The position numbers and the translations under genes are program-made. The notes beneath the pieces are model-generated. The model saw only the letters and a program-made list of their open reading frames with translations. It ran no database searches and had not been told where the DNA came from. Positions 45,565 to 53,981 of a stretch of 64,000 nt of DNA are shown here, piece by piece. Source of the DNA: Sorangiineae bacterium NIC37A_2 (GTDB lineage: Bacteria; Myxococcota_A; Polyangia; Polyangiales; Polyangiaceae); the NCBI GenBank assembly GCA_002085155.1, contig NASX01000019.1, positions 1 through 64,000 of the forward strand. Reading direction: 5' to 3'. Positions within the stretch are counted from its first letter, which is position 1. Each line of letters opens with the position of its first letter.

Positions 45565-47784
45565 TCACTTGAAGATGACGACCGGGGGCACCTCAGGGAT
45601 CGTGAAGTCTTCCCAGGCAGGCGTCAGGTTCGCGGTCTTGAGCTCCTTGAACTCCGTGTCGCTGAGAGCGAGGAAGTTCTGGTTCCAGAGGTAGATCGCC
45701 GCGTAGGTGGTGACCTCGCCGGTCGCCCGATCCACCTCGATCGTGCTCATGTAGAGCTGCGAAGCCTTCTTCGAGATCGGCGGGGTGTACTCGGTCGGGG
45801 TCAGCTCGAACTGACCCGGGTAAGCCCGCGCCGACGAGAAGATCACGAAGTAGTAGTCCTTCCCGTTCTCCTCGGAACGAACCACACTTGACCACTTCGG
45901 CCAGCTGTTGAGCACGCCGGGGCTGACCTCGCCGCCACAAGCGACGGGATCGTTCGCGCGGAGCCGAACCGGGGTCCCACCTGCAGCAGGCACGATAAAA
46001 ATCTCGCCGTTCCGGTTGTAGTAGGGACCGTCGGGGTTCGGGCCCAACTGCGCGGCAGTCGGGTTGTTGCACTTGGTGCTCGACTGATCCGTACGGCTGA
46101 TCGGCTTGCCCTGCGCGCAGCGGCTCGTGTTGCTCGGAGCAGGAGCGCGCGTAAAGGCGATGAATTTGTCGTCCGGGGAGAACGCGGGGTAGTACTCGAG
46201 GAAGTTCGGATCCGACGCGCCCGCGAGCGGGACGCCCGTCGCCGTACCGCGGGGGGAGCTCAGATCGGCGATCTTGATGTCCGCCGTGTTGTTGTGCCAG
46301 TCGGGATGCCCGTCGTAGGACGACTCGCTCACCGCGTAGGCGACCTTCATGCTCGTCTTGGCGGGCGTGGGGTTCGAGATGCTGAGGGTCTCGCTCGCGA
46401 TCACGCCCCAGGCGGTCCCCTTGCCCGCGGCCAAAGCCGCGTCGCGGGTCTTGGCCGCTTCCTGCCGCTCGTACCCGGTGTAATCGACGTTCCACGGCGG
46501 CTGTCCCGTCACGAGACCAGCATCCGGGGCCGGCAGAGTTTCATCGGGCCCGGTCGCCGTGTCGAGAGCGATCCAGATCAGATCGTGGATGTTCGGCTCG
46601 TAGGTGGGCGGATCGTTATAGCCGTAGTTGATGTAGATGCTGCTGCTCGCAGCGTCCGTCAGCCCACGGTTGCGCCCCATAGTCGTGATGAGCGTCGTGT
46701 TCGTGGTGTCAGCCGGGAGCATCATACCCGTGCCGAGGAACGGCATCTTCAAGTACTTCTGCGCACCAGCAGCCACGTAAGCTGGAGCGGCACCGGTCGT
46801 GCCAGCTTCGAGCGACGCAATACCGATGTTCCAGGGGTAGTTGTCGGTGAAGATCATCGCCTTGCCGTCCGGCGTGGCGTTGTGACAACCGATGCACTGG
46901 GCCTTCCCCGGCTCGATACCGGTGATCGCGTCAGCGACCTTCTCGCCGCGCAGATCGGAGCCGGTCGCGGTGAACACGTTATTCACTGAAGTGACCTGAG
47001 ATTCTGAGAGGGCAGGCACGACAGCTTCATCACCCACGGTGAATCCGTAGAGGGCACTCACGCCCACGCCCGGCACGGAGCTCGAAGTACCCCAGAACAC
47101 CATCGAGCCACCCGCAAGCGCCTGCGTGATGCCGAAGTCGCCCTTGGCTCCACTCACGATGTTCCCGCCGGCGAGGCCGCGGATGGTGACGGTGATCGGA
47201 TCGCGAACGCCTTCGGCGATCGCCGGCCAGAGGTCCTTCGGGATCGCCCACTCGGTCTTGTTCGTATAGACGACGAGATCGTTATTCTGACTCTTCGCAG
47301 AGAGCCGAATCTCCCACAGAGTTTCGGATCCAGCTCCCGTCCAGCGGAAGCGCGGACGCAACCAGTTCTTCGGGAACAGCGCGCCCGGACCATTCGCGTC
47401 AGAGAGGTGAGGCTCGTGAACACAAACGCCCGATTGCGCGCCAGCGTTCGGATCGGCGAAGGCCGTGACTTGATCGGGGGTAATGCTGGCATCAGCGAAG
47501 ATCGCCGCAGCCGGGAAAGCCGTAGGATTCGCGCCGGGGCCCACATTTCCGTCGCCGGTCGCAAGATCGTCGCCATCGTCATCGACGATTACGCCCGAGC
47601 CGCCCGAGCCTTGGCCGCTATCGTCTCCGGGGGCGTTACCGGCACCATCCGCGCTGTCCCCCGGGCCTCCGGGGCCCCCTTTGTTCGGGGGTGCGGTGCA
47701 AGCACCAGCGAAAATCGTCCCCAAGACCGCGAGCGCGGCGGCGACGGATGTCGGATGAAGCCCCCAAATTCTCTTCGAATGCAT
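45565..47784 (-). CDS. TolB/PD40-like propeller lipoprotein with CxxCH motif
   Basis: A 739-residue lipoprotein: signal segment VAAALAVLGTIFAGAC, then a Gly/Asp-rich linker. Central part has one haem motif CIGCH (GKAQCIGCHNATPDGKAMIF) within propeller-like strands. PD40 elements follow (NFLEYYPAFSPDDKFIAFTR and NGEIFIVPAAGGTPVRLRA). The Cys-x-x-Cys-His followed by DGK is a common haem-containing motif in myxobacterial TolB-like proteins. No catalytic residues are apparent. Likely periplasmic or surface-exposed and perhaps an electron-transfer partner. Role unknown. The adjacent sulfatase gene is on the same strand, but with a terminator between them. Confidence 0.8.
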   Translation of the reverse strand: MHSKRIWGLHPTSVAAALAVLGTIFAGACTAPPNKGGPGGPGDSADGAGNAPGDDSGQGSGGSGVIVDDDGDDLATGDGNVGPGANPTAFPAAAIFADASITPDQVTAFADPNAGAQSGVCVHEPHLSDANGPGALFPKNWLRPRFRWTGAGSETLWEIRLSAKSQNNDLVVYTNKTEWAIPKDLWPAIAEGVRDPITVTIRGLAGGNIVSGAKGDFGITQALAGGSMVFWGTSSSVPGVGVSALYGFTVGDEAVVPALSESQVTSVNNVFTATGSDLRGEKVADAITGIEPGKAQCIGCHNATPDGKAMIFTDNYPWNIGIASLEAGTTGAAPAYVAAGAQKYLKMPFLGTGMMLPADTTNTTLITTMGRNRGLTDAASSSIYINYGYNDPPTYEPNIHDLIWIALDTATGPDETLPAPDAGLVTGQPPWNVDYTGYERQEAAKTRDAALAAGKGTAWGVIASETLSISNPTPAKTSMKVAYAVSESSYDGHPDWHNNTADIKIADLSSPRGTATGVPLAGASDPNFLEYYPAFSPDDKFIAFTRAPAPSNTSRCAQGKPISRTDQSSTKCNNPTAAQLGPNPDGPYYNRNGEIFIVPAAGGTPVRLRANDPVACGGEVSPGVLNSWPKWSSVVRSEENGKDYYFVIFSSARAYPGQFELTPTEYTPPISKKASQLYMSTIEVDRATGEVTTYAAIYLWNQNFLALSDTEFKELKTANLTPAWEDFTIPEVPPVVIFK

Positions 47785-48014
47785 AATCTAGGCGTTCCTG
47801 TGGAAAAAGCGTTGCGCTGAAAACGGTACCATGCGCGGCCGGGGCATTGTCGTGAGGACGGACGAGCAAGCCATAATTTTGGGCTCGTCTTTCCACCACC
47901 CGGGAACTTTTCAGGCTTTCCGGGGGCGCCCCTCGTTTTCTCCGAGAAATCGGCGGAAACCAACTCAAGCCTTTACTTTCGGAGCGCGGTCGGCAGGATT
48001 GCGCCCGGAGAAAA

Positions 48015-48179
48015 ATGGTCACGATCAAGATGGCAGTCGCCTGTGCCCTTTTCGTAGGGATGCTGTTCTTTTACGCGATGTTGCCGATCGCGTCGCTCCA
48101 GCTTTTGCCCTTCCTCTTCTTCGGGTGCATCAGCCTCCTCGTCGGAATCTGGGACGAAGCGGGCGGTTACCGCCGGTGA
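48015..48179 (+). CDS. Small hydrophobic membrane protein
   Basis: A 54-residue frame starts at ATG 48015, six bases after SD CCGGAG, and ends TGA 48179. Two hydrophobic helices: MAVACALFVGMLFFYAML and LQLLPFLFFGCISLLVGIW, then a charged end DEAGGYRR. Codon use is in keeping with neighbours, with a GC-rich third position. It lies alone between two minus-strand genes. Possible inner-membrane microprotein; no family is recognised. Confidence 0.55.
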   Translation: MVTIKMAVACALFVGMLFFYAMLPIASLQLLPFLFFGCISLLVGIWDEAGGYRR

Positions 48180-48243
48180 GCCGTTTCTGATTCTCACGAG
48201 CCTTTCGAGCCATCGAGCTCGCCCGTGTCTTTGCGGGGGTGGC

Positions 48244-49011
48244 TCACGCGCCAATCGGGCTGGCGGCCTCTTTGCGAATCGCGGAGTCGAGCTCTCCCTC
48301 GCCCAGTGACGTCAGCTCGGTCCATTTGAGGTCGCGCTCAAGTTCCCGCGCGAGACCATGGGCTGCCATGCTCGCCCCTTCGTGGACGGTCGGCGCTCGT
48401 CCCGTAAGCGATGTAACAGAGGCAACGCCGTACTCGCTGATCCCGCAGGGCACGATCAGCGAGAAGATACTCAGGTCCGTCGAGAGGTTCAGGGCGAACC
48501 CGTGGGAGGTCACCCAACGCGAGATGCGAACGCCGATCGCCCCAAGTTTCACGGGCACCTCCGCCTGCTCGGGTCCTTCCCAAACCGACGGCCGCGCCTG
48601 ATCTGCCCAGAGCCCGATCATGTTTGGGATCGTGCCGGACGCGATGCCGAAAGGCGCAACAACGCTCTGCATGACGCGCGTCAAAGTCTGCACATAGGCG
48701 CGCACATCGGCGCGGTCGGGCTTCAAGTCGAGGATAGGATAACAGATGAGCTGGCCGGGGGCGTGCACGGTGACGTCACCGCCCCTGCGCGTATCGTGGA
48801 ACTCGATGCCACGGGCCTCGAGAAACTCGCGGGAAGCAAGCACGTGCTCCGCCTTTGCGCCGCGCCCTGTCGTGATCACCGGCTCGTGTTCCAGGAGCAG
48901 GACGACATCGCCGATCTCGCCTGCCTGTCGAGCTTCGAAGAGGCCTTCCATGAGCGCGAAGGTCGTGCCGTAGGGGCGACGGCCGAGAAAATAAGCGCGG
49001 AGAGTTTTCAC
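48244..49011 (-). CDS. lipB: Octanoyltransferase (lipoate biosynthesis)
   Basis: A 255-residue cytoplasmic enzyme that moves the octanoyl group from ACP to lipoyl domains, the first step of lipoate synthesis. The signature is RRGGDVTVHAPGQLICYPIL. The catalytic Lys lies in KLGAIGVRISRWVTSHGFAL, with PCGISEYGVAS (Cys of the Cys/Lys dyad) downstream. EHEPVITTGRGAK is the substrate loop. Length is normal. No lipA is adjacent. The gene upstream (HD-GYP) ends 18 bases before its start, so they may share a transcript. Secure. Confidence 0.96.
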   Translation of the reverse strand: MKTLRAYFLGRRPYGTTFALMEGLFEARQAGEIGDVVLLLEHEPVITTGRGAKAEHVLASREFLEARGIEFHDTRRGGDVTVHAPGQLICYPILDLKPDRADVRAYVQTLTRVMQSVVAPFGIASGTIPNMIGLWADQARPSVWEGPEQAEVPVKLGAIGVRISRWVTSHGFALNLSTDLSIFSLIVPCGISEYGVASVTSLTGRAPTVHEGASMAAHGLARELERDLKWTELTSLGEGELDSAIRKEAASPIGA

Positions 49012-49028
49012 GCGGAGCTTTGCTCCTC

Positions 49029-50558
49029 CTATTCGCTCACGCCCATGGCCGCAACCTCTTCTCGAAGGTCCTCCATGAGTCGGACGAACTCAGCGGCGAG
49101 CTCGGGGTCGAACTGGGTGCCGCTGCAGCGCTCAATCTCGTTCAGGGCGACTTCGTGGGGAAGCGCGCGCCGATAGGCGCGATCGCTCGTCATCGCGTCA
49201 TAGGTGTCCGCGACGCTGATGATGCGCGCGATGAGCGGGATATTGTCTTTCTGCAGGCCGAGCGGGTATCCCCGGCCGTCCCAGCGCTCATGGTGCAGAT
49301 AGACGCCCGGGATGACCGGCTCGAGGAACTGAATCGGGTCGAGGATCTCTTTGCCGTAGATCGGGTGTTTCTGAAACGACTCATACTCGGCGGCGGTGAG
49401 CTTGCCCGGCTTGTTCAGGTTCAAGACACAACCGACCTTGCCGATGTCGTGCATGAGCGCCGCGTGGCGTACGACTTCGACCTGTTTTTCGCTGAGCCCG
49501 AGGCTGCGCGCGAGGCGCGACGCATAGAGCGCGACGCGCTCTGAGTGCCCCCGGGTGTAGTGGTCCATCTTGTCGATGGTGTTGGCCAAGCTCTCGATGG
49601 TTTGTTGAAACGTGGCGCGGAGGTCTTCGTAGAGGCGCGCGTTCTCGATAGCGGCGGCGGCGCGGGAGGCCACGATCGACAGGAGCTTCCTTTGGCCCTC
49701 GGTGAAGCGACGGAACGGCGTGAAGCTCGAGACCGCGAGGAACCCGAGGATTCTGTCGCGCATCCGGAGCGGCACAATGAGCAGGCTCGAGAGGGACTGG
49801 CTCGGGAGGCTCTCGAAGAGCGGGAGGCCCGCCGCGCCCGCGAAGAGCAAAGGCGCGTCACATTCAAAGCGCTCGATGACTTTCCCGGGGTCAAGGACCC
49901 CGGGTGAAGGGAGTGGCTCGGCTTCCTCCGCCATTGGGTTCTCGGGGCGCGAGAGCTTCTCGATGTCTTGCACAAGTGAGGCTCGCTCGAAGTATTTCCC
50001 GTGGCCGTCCTCGAGCCACAAGGAAACGGCATCTGCCTGGACTTCGTGGAGCGCGCTCTCGATCACCGTCGTCACGACCTGATCGAGACTCAGGCTCGCG
50101 GTGATCGCTTCGCTCACCTTGTACAAACTGAGCGCCTCGCGCAGCCGCAAATTCTCAGCAGCAAAGCGCTGTTTCTCGAGGCCACGTTGCACCACGTGGA
50201 CCACCTCTTCGACCTTAAAGGGCTTCAGAATGTAGTCGTAGGCGCCCTGCTTCATGGCATCGATCGCTGTCTCGACCGTACCGAAGCCCGTCATGATCAC
50301 GGTGAGCGCCTGGGGATGAGACTCGGCGACGTGTTGCAGGAGCTCAATGCCGCCCATATGGGGCATTTTCAGGTCCGTCAGGATCAGGTCGAAACTCCCG
50401 CGGGAAAGCTCGACCAGCGCCTGCGCGCCGTTCTCCGCGGTGCGCACCTGGTAGCCTTCCATCGTCAAAAAGTCGCTCAAAATATCGCGAATGAACCGCT
50501 CATCGTCGACGATGAGCACGCGCGCTGCCTCAGGAACGAGAGAAAACCCCGAATTCAT
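49029..50558 (-). CDS. Response regulator with GAF and HD-GYP domains
   Basis: The start is ATG 50558 (509 residues), where the neighbouring CPBP gene's stop overlaps by 4 bases (ATGA). REC domain at about 12-128 with the phospho-acceptor Asp62 in LILTDLKMPHMGG and the switch KPFK. A GAF-like domain at about 145-300. The HD-GYP domain at about 310-490 has ARLYEDLRATFQQTIESLAN, HAALMHDIGKVG and HHERWDGRGYPLGL. Such proteins hydrolyse cyclic di-GMP (or cGAMP in some bacteria) after phosphorylation. The motif HHxxxDGxGYP is intact so activity is expected. No kinase is adjacent. Coupling with the CPBP gene is notable. Confidence 0.94.
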   Translation of the reverse strand: MNSGFSLVPEAARVLIVDDERFIRDILSDFLTMEGYQVRTAENGAQALVELSRGSFDLILTDLKMPHMGGIELLQHVAESHPQALTVIMTGFGTVETAIDAMKQGAYDYILKPFKVEEVVHVVQRGLEKQRFAAENLRLREALSLYKVSEAITASLSLDQVVTTVIESALHEVQADAVSLWLEDGHGKYFERASLVQDIEKLSRPENPMAEEAEPLPSPGVLDPGKVIERFECDAPLLFAGAAGLPLFESLPSQSLSSLLIVPLRMRDRILGFLAVSSFTPFRRFTEGQRKLLSIVASRAAAAIENARLYEDLRATFQQTIESLANTIDKMDHYTRGHSERVALYASRLARSLGLSEKQVEVVRHAALMHDIGKVGCVLNLNKPGKLTAAEYESFQKHPIYGKEILDPIQFLEPVIPGVYLHHERWDGRGYPLGLQKDNIPLIARIISVADTYDAMTSDRAYRRALPHEVALNEIERCSGTQFDPELAAEFVRLMEDLREEVAAMGVSE

Positions 50559-51157
50559 CGGTCGCTCAAAGAACCCAAGACCCCGCCGAGCGGCGTGCGC
50601 GCGCTCGCTTCGGGTTCGAACCGCCTGAGCGCCCTCAAGTTCACGGCATTGATGATGGCATGGGCGACGACGGGACCTAACAGAGATCCACTTCCTGCGT
50701 AGAGCGCCGCGAGGCAAAGACCGAGCACCCCCGCCGATAGCGCCCAAGTCCAGCGAGCCGGCCCCGGAATCTGGTGGACGAGACCGAACAGCACGGAAGA
50801 GGCGATGATTCCAATCGAAGGCGCGAGCACACCCCGGAACAAGAACTCCTCACCAAGGGCTGACAGGATCGCGAGCGGCACCGTGTGCGACGAGGGAATC
50901 GAACGAACGATCGGCGCCAGCTCCGCCGCCAGGTTCCGAAAGGGGCGGAACGAACGCTCGAGGACCGGCGACAGAAGGACGACCGCGATACCGATCGTCG
51001 CGCCCAGAGTCCCCGAGTAGAGGTGGCTCAGCGAAGGGGGGAGCGAAAACCACGGCTCCGGATGCGCTCCGATCTCGCCCCACAACCAGAGCGCAAAAGC
51101 ACCCGAGGCTCCGCAAACAAGCGCGTAAACGCCGAGTGCCAGATTCGAGCGTCCCAT
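50555..51157 (-). CDS. CPBP family intramembrane metalloprotease
   Basis: The start is ATG 51157 (200 residues); the longer frame upstream has no features. Several helices. The full catalytic set is visible: GEEFLFRGVLAPSIG (EExxxR), LFGLVHQIPGP (His) and VVAHAIINAVN (His). CAAX/CPBP proteases cut membrane-bound or isoprenylated peptides. Its stop overlaps the ATG of the HD-GYP gene by 4 bases, so the two are translated together. It is divergent from a sigma factor gene 48 bases away. Whether it acts on an anti-sigma factor or is only physically linked is not known. Confidence 0.88.
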   Translation of the reverse strand: MGRSNLALGVYALVCGASGAFALWLWGEIGAHPEPWFSLPPSLSHLYSGTLGATIGIAVVLLSPVLERSFRPFRNLAAELAPIVRSIPSSHTVPLAILSALGEEFLFRGVLAPSIGIIASSVLFGLVHQIPGPARWTWALSAGVLGLCLAALYAGSGSLLGPVVAHAIINAVNLRALRRFEPEASARTPLGGVLGSLSDR

Positions 51158-51205
51158 CCACCCGGCACTATGGCATGGCCGAGGGGAACTGGGTATCGTC
51201 CAGCC

Positions 51206-51907
51206 GTGAGCTCGAAGCCTGGGGAAGCCGACGGAGAACGCGCCAGTCTCGTCATGGAGAACCTGGACTTGGTGGAGCACGTCCTGTCCCACCTGCGGGC
51301 CAGTGGCATCACGATGGACGTCGAGGAACTCCGGGCCTACGGCCAGCAGGGGCTCGTCGAGGCTTCGCTCCGCTTCGAGGCCAACAAGGGCCACGGATTT
51401 CGAACCTTTGCCTACCTGCGCGTGCGGGGCGCGATGATCGACGGGCTGCGCAAGATGGGTTCCTGGTCCCGGCGCGGCTACGAGTCGGTCCAAATGATGC
51501 GCGCGGTCCAGGCGACCAGCGAAGGAGCCCTCGAGGAAGGAGGCTCACCGGAAGATCTGAGCCCGGAAGCCGCGCAGGCCCGTCTTCAAAAGCACATGGG
51601 CAACGTGGTCGCGGCCATGTCCGTGGGGATTTTCGCGGAAGCGGCCTTCGGTGACGGCGGAATTACGGCCCGGGATCGGGCTCCGGGGGCGGATGAGCTC
51701 CTGGAAGAGCGCCAAATCATCGAGCTCCTGAACAAGGGAATCGACGAGCTGCCGAAAGACGAAGCGGAGGTTCTTCGGCGATTTTACCTGGCTGGAGAGT
51801 GCCTCGATGACGTGGCGGCGTTCCTCGGCTGCAGCCGATCTTGGGCCAGTCGGCTCCACACGCGCGCGATCCAGCGGCTCGCGCTCAAGATGCGCTCTTC
51901 CCTCTGA
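51206..51907 (+). CDS. FliA-like sigma-70 family factor
   Basis: I take GTG 51206 (233 residues); ATG 51170 is an alternative and would lie 12 bases from the divergent CPBP gene. Region 2: ENLDLVEHVLSHLRASG and ELRAYGQQGLVEASLRFEA, then FRTFAYLRVRGAMIDGLR, the FliA/WhiG-type pattern. Regions 3-4 follow, ending in the helix-turn-helix LDDVAAFLGCSRSWASRLHT. FliA-like factors drive motility, sporulation or development genes. No flagellar genes are near. An anti-sigma factor is not adjacent. It is followed by mnmA after 91 bases. Confidence 0.9.
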   Translation: MSSKPGEADGERASLVMENLDLVEHVLSHLRASGITMDVEELRAYGQQGLVEASLRFEANKGHGFRTFAYLRVRGAMIDGLRKMGSWSRRGYESVQMMRAVQATSEGALEEGGSPEDLSPEAAQARLQKHMGNVVAAMSVGIFAEAAFGDGGITARDRAPGADELLEERQIIELLNKGIDELPKDEAEVLRRFYLAGECLDDVAAFLGCSRSWASRLHTRAIQRLALKMRSSL

Positions 51908-51998
51908 TCCCTCTGAAGGCTCTCCGAGGCCCGGCCCCCAGAACGGGCCCGCGCCGATTTGAGTGGCCAAACGGTCCGAGCTTTGGCAAGGCGACGCC

Positions 51999-53099
51999 AT
52001 GGGTTCCCGAGTCCTGGTAGCCATGAGCGGCGGCGTCGACTCTTCGGTCGCGGCCGCAGTCCTGCTCGAGGCCGGCCACGAGGTCGTCGGCGTCACGCTG
52101 CACCTCTGGGACTACCCGGATAACGACACGGTGAAGGGCCGCTGCTGCGCTCCGGAGGACATTCACGACGCGCGCCGCGTCGCCGATCACCTTGGTTTTC
52201 CCCACTACGCCTTCGATCGACGGGAGCTCTTCGAGCGGGAGGTCGTCGCTCCTTTCGTCGAGGAGTACTTGGCGGGAAAGACGCCGAGCCCCTGCGTCCG
52301 CTGCAATCGTGGGGTCAAAATCCACGAGCTTGTCACGCTCGCCGATCGGCTCGGAGCCGAGAAGGTCGCGACCGGACACTACGCGCGCACCCGCCAGGAA
52401 GGCGGGCGCGTCGACCTCTTGCGCGGCGTCGACCGCACCAAAGACCAGAGTTACTTTTTACACATGCTGCCCGATGAGGTGCTCTCGCGCTTCGTGTTCC
52501 CCTTAGGCAGCCTCGACAAAGCCACGGTGCGCGCCCGGGCTCGTGCGCTCACGCTCCCTGGAGCCCATAAGGGAGAAAGCCAGGAGCTCTGCTTCGTCCC
52601 GACCGGCCGCTACGACGAGCTCATCGAGGCCCGCGCTCCCGAGCGAGTCCAGCCGGGAAAGATCGTCGATCCCACGGGGGCCGTCGTCGGAACTCACGCA
52701 GGCATCCATAAATTCACCCGCGGCCAGCGAAGGAATTTAGGCGTCGCTCTCGGGGAGCGCGCTTACGTCGTTGACGTCGACGCGGCTTCCGGTCTCGTCC
52801 AGCTCGGAACCAAGGAAGACCTCCTCACCTCAAAGCTCACTCTCGAAGAGGTCACCTTGAGGGCCCCGCTCGGGGAGAGCTTCGAGGCGGACGTCGTGGT
52901 CCGCTACCAAGGAGCTCCCCGCCGCGGAACGATCACCCTCGCTCGGAGCGGCGGCGCCGAGGTCCACTTCAAAGAGCCGATCACGCGCCCCTCCGCGGGC
53001 CAATATGCGGTATTTTACGAAGAAGATCGCGTACTCGGCGGCGGGCTGATCGTCGACCGCCGCGCTCCGGCGCCCGCCGCCCGTGCCCTCGCCCCGTGA
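51999..53099 (+). CDS. mnmA: tRNA-specific 2-thiouridylase
   Basis: The start is ATG 51999 (366 residues); a GTG at 51963 adds 12 unlikely residues. N-terminal PP-loop ATPase motif VLVAMSGGVDSSVAAAVL. Catalytic Cys pair: SPCVRCNRGVKIHELV (first) and GESQELCFVPTGRYDE (second). Also ATGHYARTRQEG. It thiolates U34 of Lys, Glu and Gln tRNAs using sulphur from an IscS-type relay. The following tilS gene overlaps by 4 bases (GTGA). Both act on tRNA anticodon modification, so the pairing makes functional sense. Secure. Confidence 0.97.
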   Translation: MGSRVLVAMSGGVDSSVAAAVLLEAGHEVVGVTLHLWDYPDNDTVKGRCCAPEDIHDARRVADHLGFPHYAFDRRELFEREVVAPFVEEYLAGKTPSPCVRCNRGVKIHELVTLADRLGAEKVATGHYARTRQEGGRVDLLRGVDRTKDQSYFLHMLPDEVLSRFVFPLGSLDKATVRARARALTLPGAHKGESQELCFVPTGRYDELIEARAPERVQPGKIVDPTGAVVGTHAGIHKFTRGQRRNLGVALGERAYVVDVDAASGLVQLGTKEDLLTSKLTLEEVTLRAPLGESFEADVVVRYQGAPRRGTITLARSGGAEVHFKEPITRPSAGQYAVFYEEDRVLGGGLIVDRRAPAPAARALAP

Positions 53100-53896
53100 C
53101 GTCTCATCCCCGCACTCTGCTCCGCACCGTCGAGGCGAACCTTCGTCCCATCGGTCGTGGGCGAGCGCTCGCCGTCGCGGTCTCCGGCGGCCCCGATTCG
53201 ATGGCGCTGCTCCACTGTCTCTCCATTCTCCGAGAGCGACTCGACTTCCGCCTCCTTGCCATCTCGATCGACCACGGCCTCCGCCCGGAAGCGCCCGAGG
53301 AGGTCGACCTGGTGCGCCGTTTCGCCGAAGAGCTCGGCGTCCCTTTCCGCTCCGCGCGCCTGAGCCTCCCCTCCGGCAGCAACATCCAGGCCCGCGCCCG
53401 AGAGGCTCGCTACGAGGCCCTCCATTGCATCGCCGATGAAGAGCTCGGCCCGGAGGCTTTCCTCGCCACAGCCCACCACGCCGAAGACCGAGCCGAGACA
53501 GTTCTCTTGCGTCTGCTCCGCGGAACCTCGGTCGAAGGGCTCGGGGTCCTGCCCCCGGTCGCCGGCCGCCTGCTGCGCCCCATGGTCACAGCGCAAAAGT
53601 CCGAGGTCCTCTGCCACAATGAACGACACCGAGTTCCGAGCGTCAGCGACCCGTCGAACCAAGATCCCCGCTTCCTTCGGGTCCGCGTCCGGCGCGAGCT
53701 GCTCCCGCTCCTCGAAGAGCTCGGCCCTGGAATCGTCCAGAAACTTTGTAGCCTCGCGGAAGATGCAAGCGGCGAAATCCCCCTCGGATTAAACCGAGAG
53801 CAGCGCGCTCAGCTCAGGCGGGCGCTGTCCGACCCGAAGGCTCGGACGGACGTCCCCCTCGGCCGCGGGCTCTGGCTCAGGAAGGAATCGACGTGA
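53096..53896 (+). CDS. tilS: tRNA(Ile)-lysidine synthase
   Basis: The start GTG 53096 overlaps the mnmA stop by 4 bases (GTGA). 266 residues. PP-loop VAVSGGPDSMALLHCL near residue 28. Also SIDHGLRPEAPEEVDLVRRF and LATAHHAEDRAETVLLRLLR, which carry the ATP and metal ligands. It modifies C34 of tRNA-Ile(CAU) to lysidine so it reads AUA. It lacks most of the C-terminal TilS domains present in E. coli (432 residues), i.e. the minimal bacterial form. Essential in most bacteria. Confidence 0.94.
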   Translation: MTSHPRTLLRTVEANLRPIGRGRALAVAVSGGPDSMALLHCLSILRERLDFRLLAISIDHGLRPEAPEEVDLVRRFAEELGVPFRSARLSLPSGSNIQARAREARYEALHCIADEELGPEAFLATAHHAEDRAETVLLRLLRGTSVEGLGVLPPVAGRLLRPMVTAQKSEVLCHNERHRVPSVSDPSNQDPRFLRVRVRRELLPLLEELGPGIVQKLCSLAEDASGEIPLGLNREQRAQLRRALSDPKARTDVPLGRGLWLRKEST

Positions 53897-53981
53897 CAAG
53901 AGTTGAATGCCATAGTCTTTGCTCTCGGCGCTCGGGCGAGTCGGGCGGCGGGCTGATCATCAAGGACCGCGAGGCTATCCC

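Noticed and set aside
50885-51205. N-terminal extension of the sigma-factor frame
   Set aside because: It runs antisense through the CPBP protease gene and has no sigma region; GTG 51206 is favoured.
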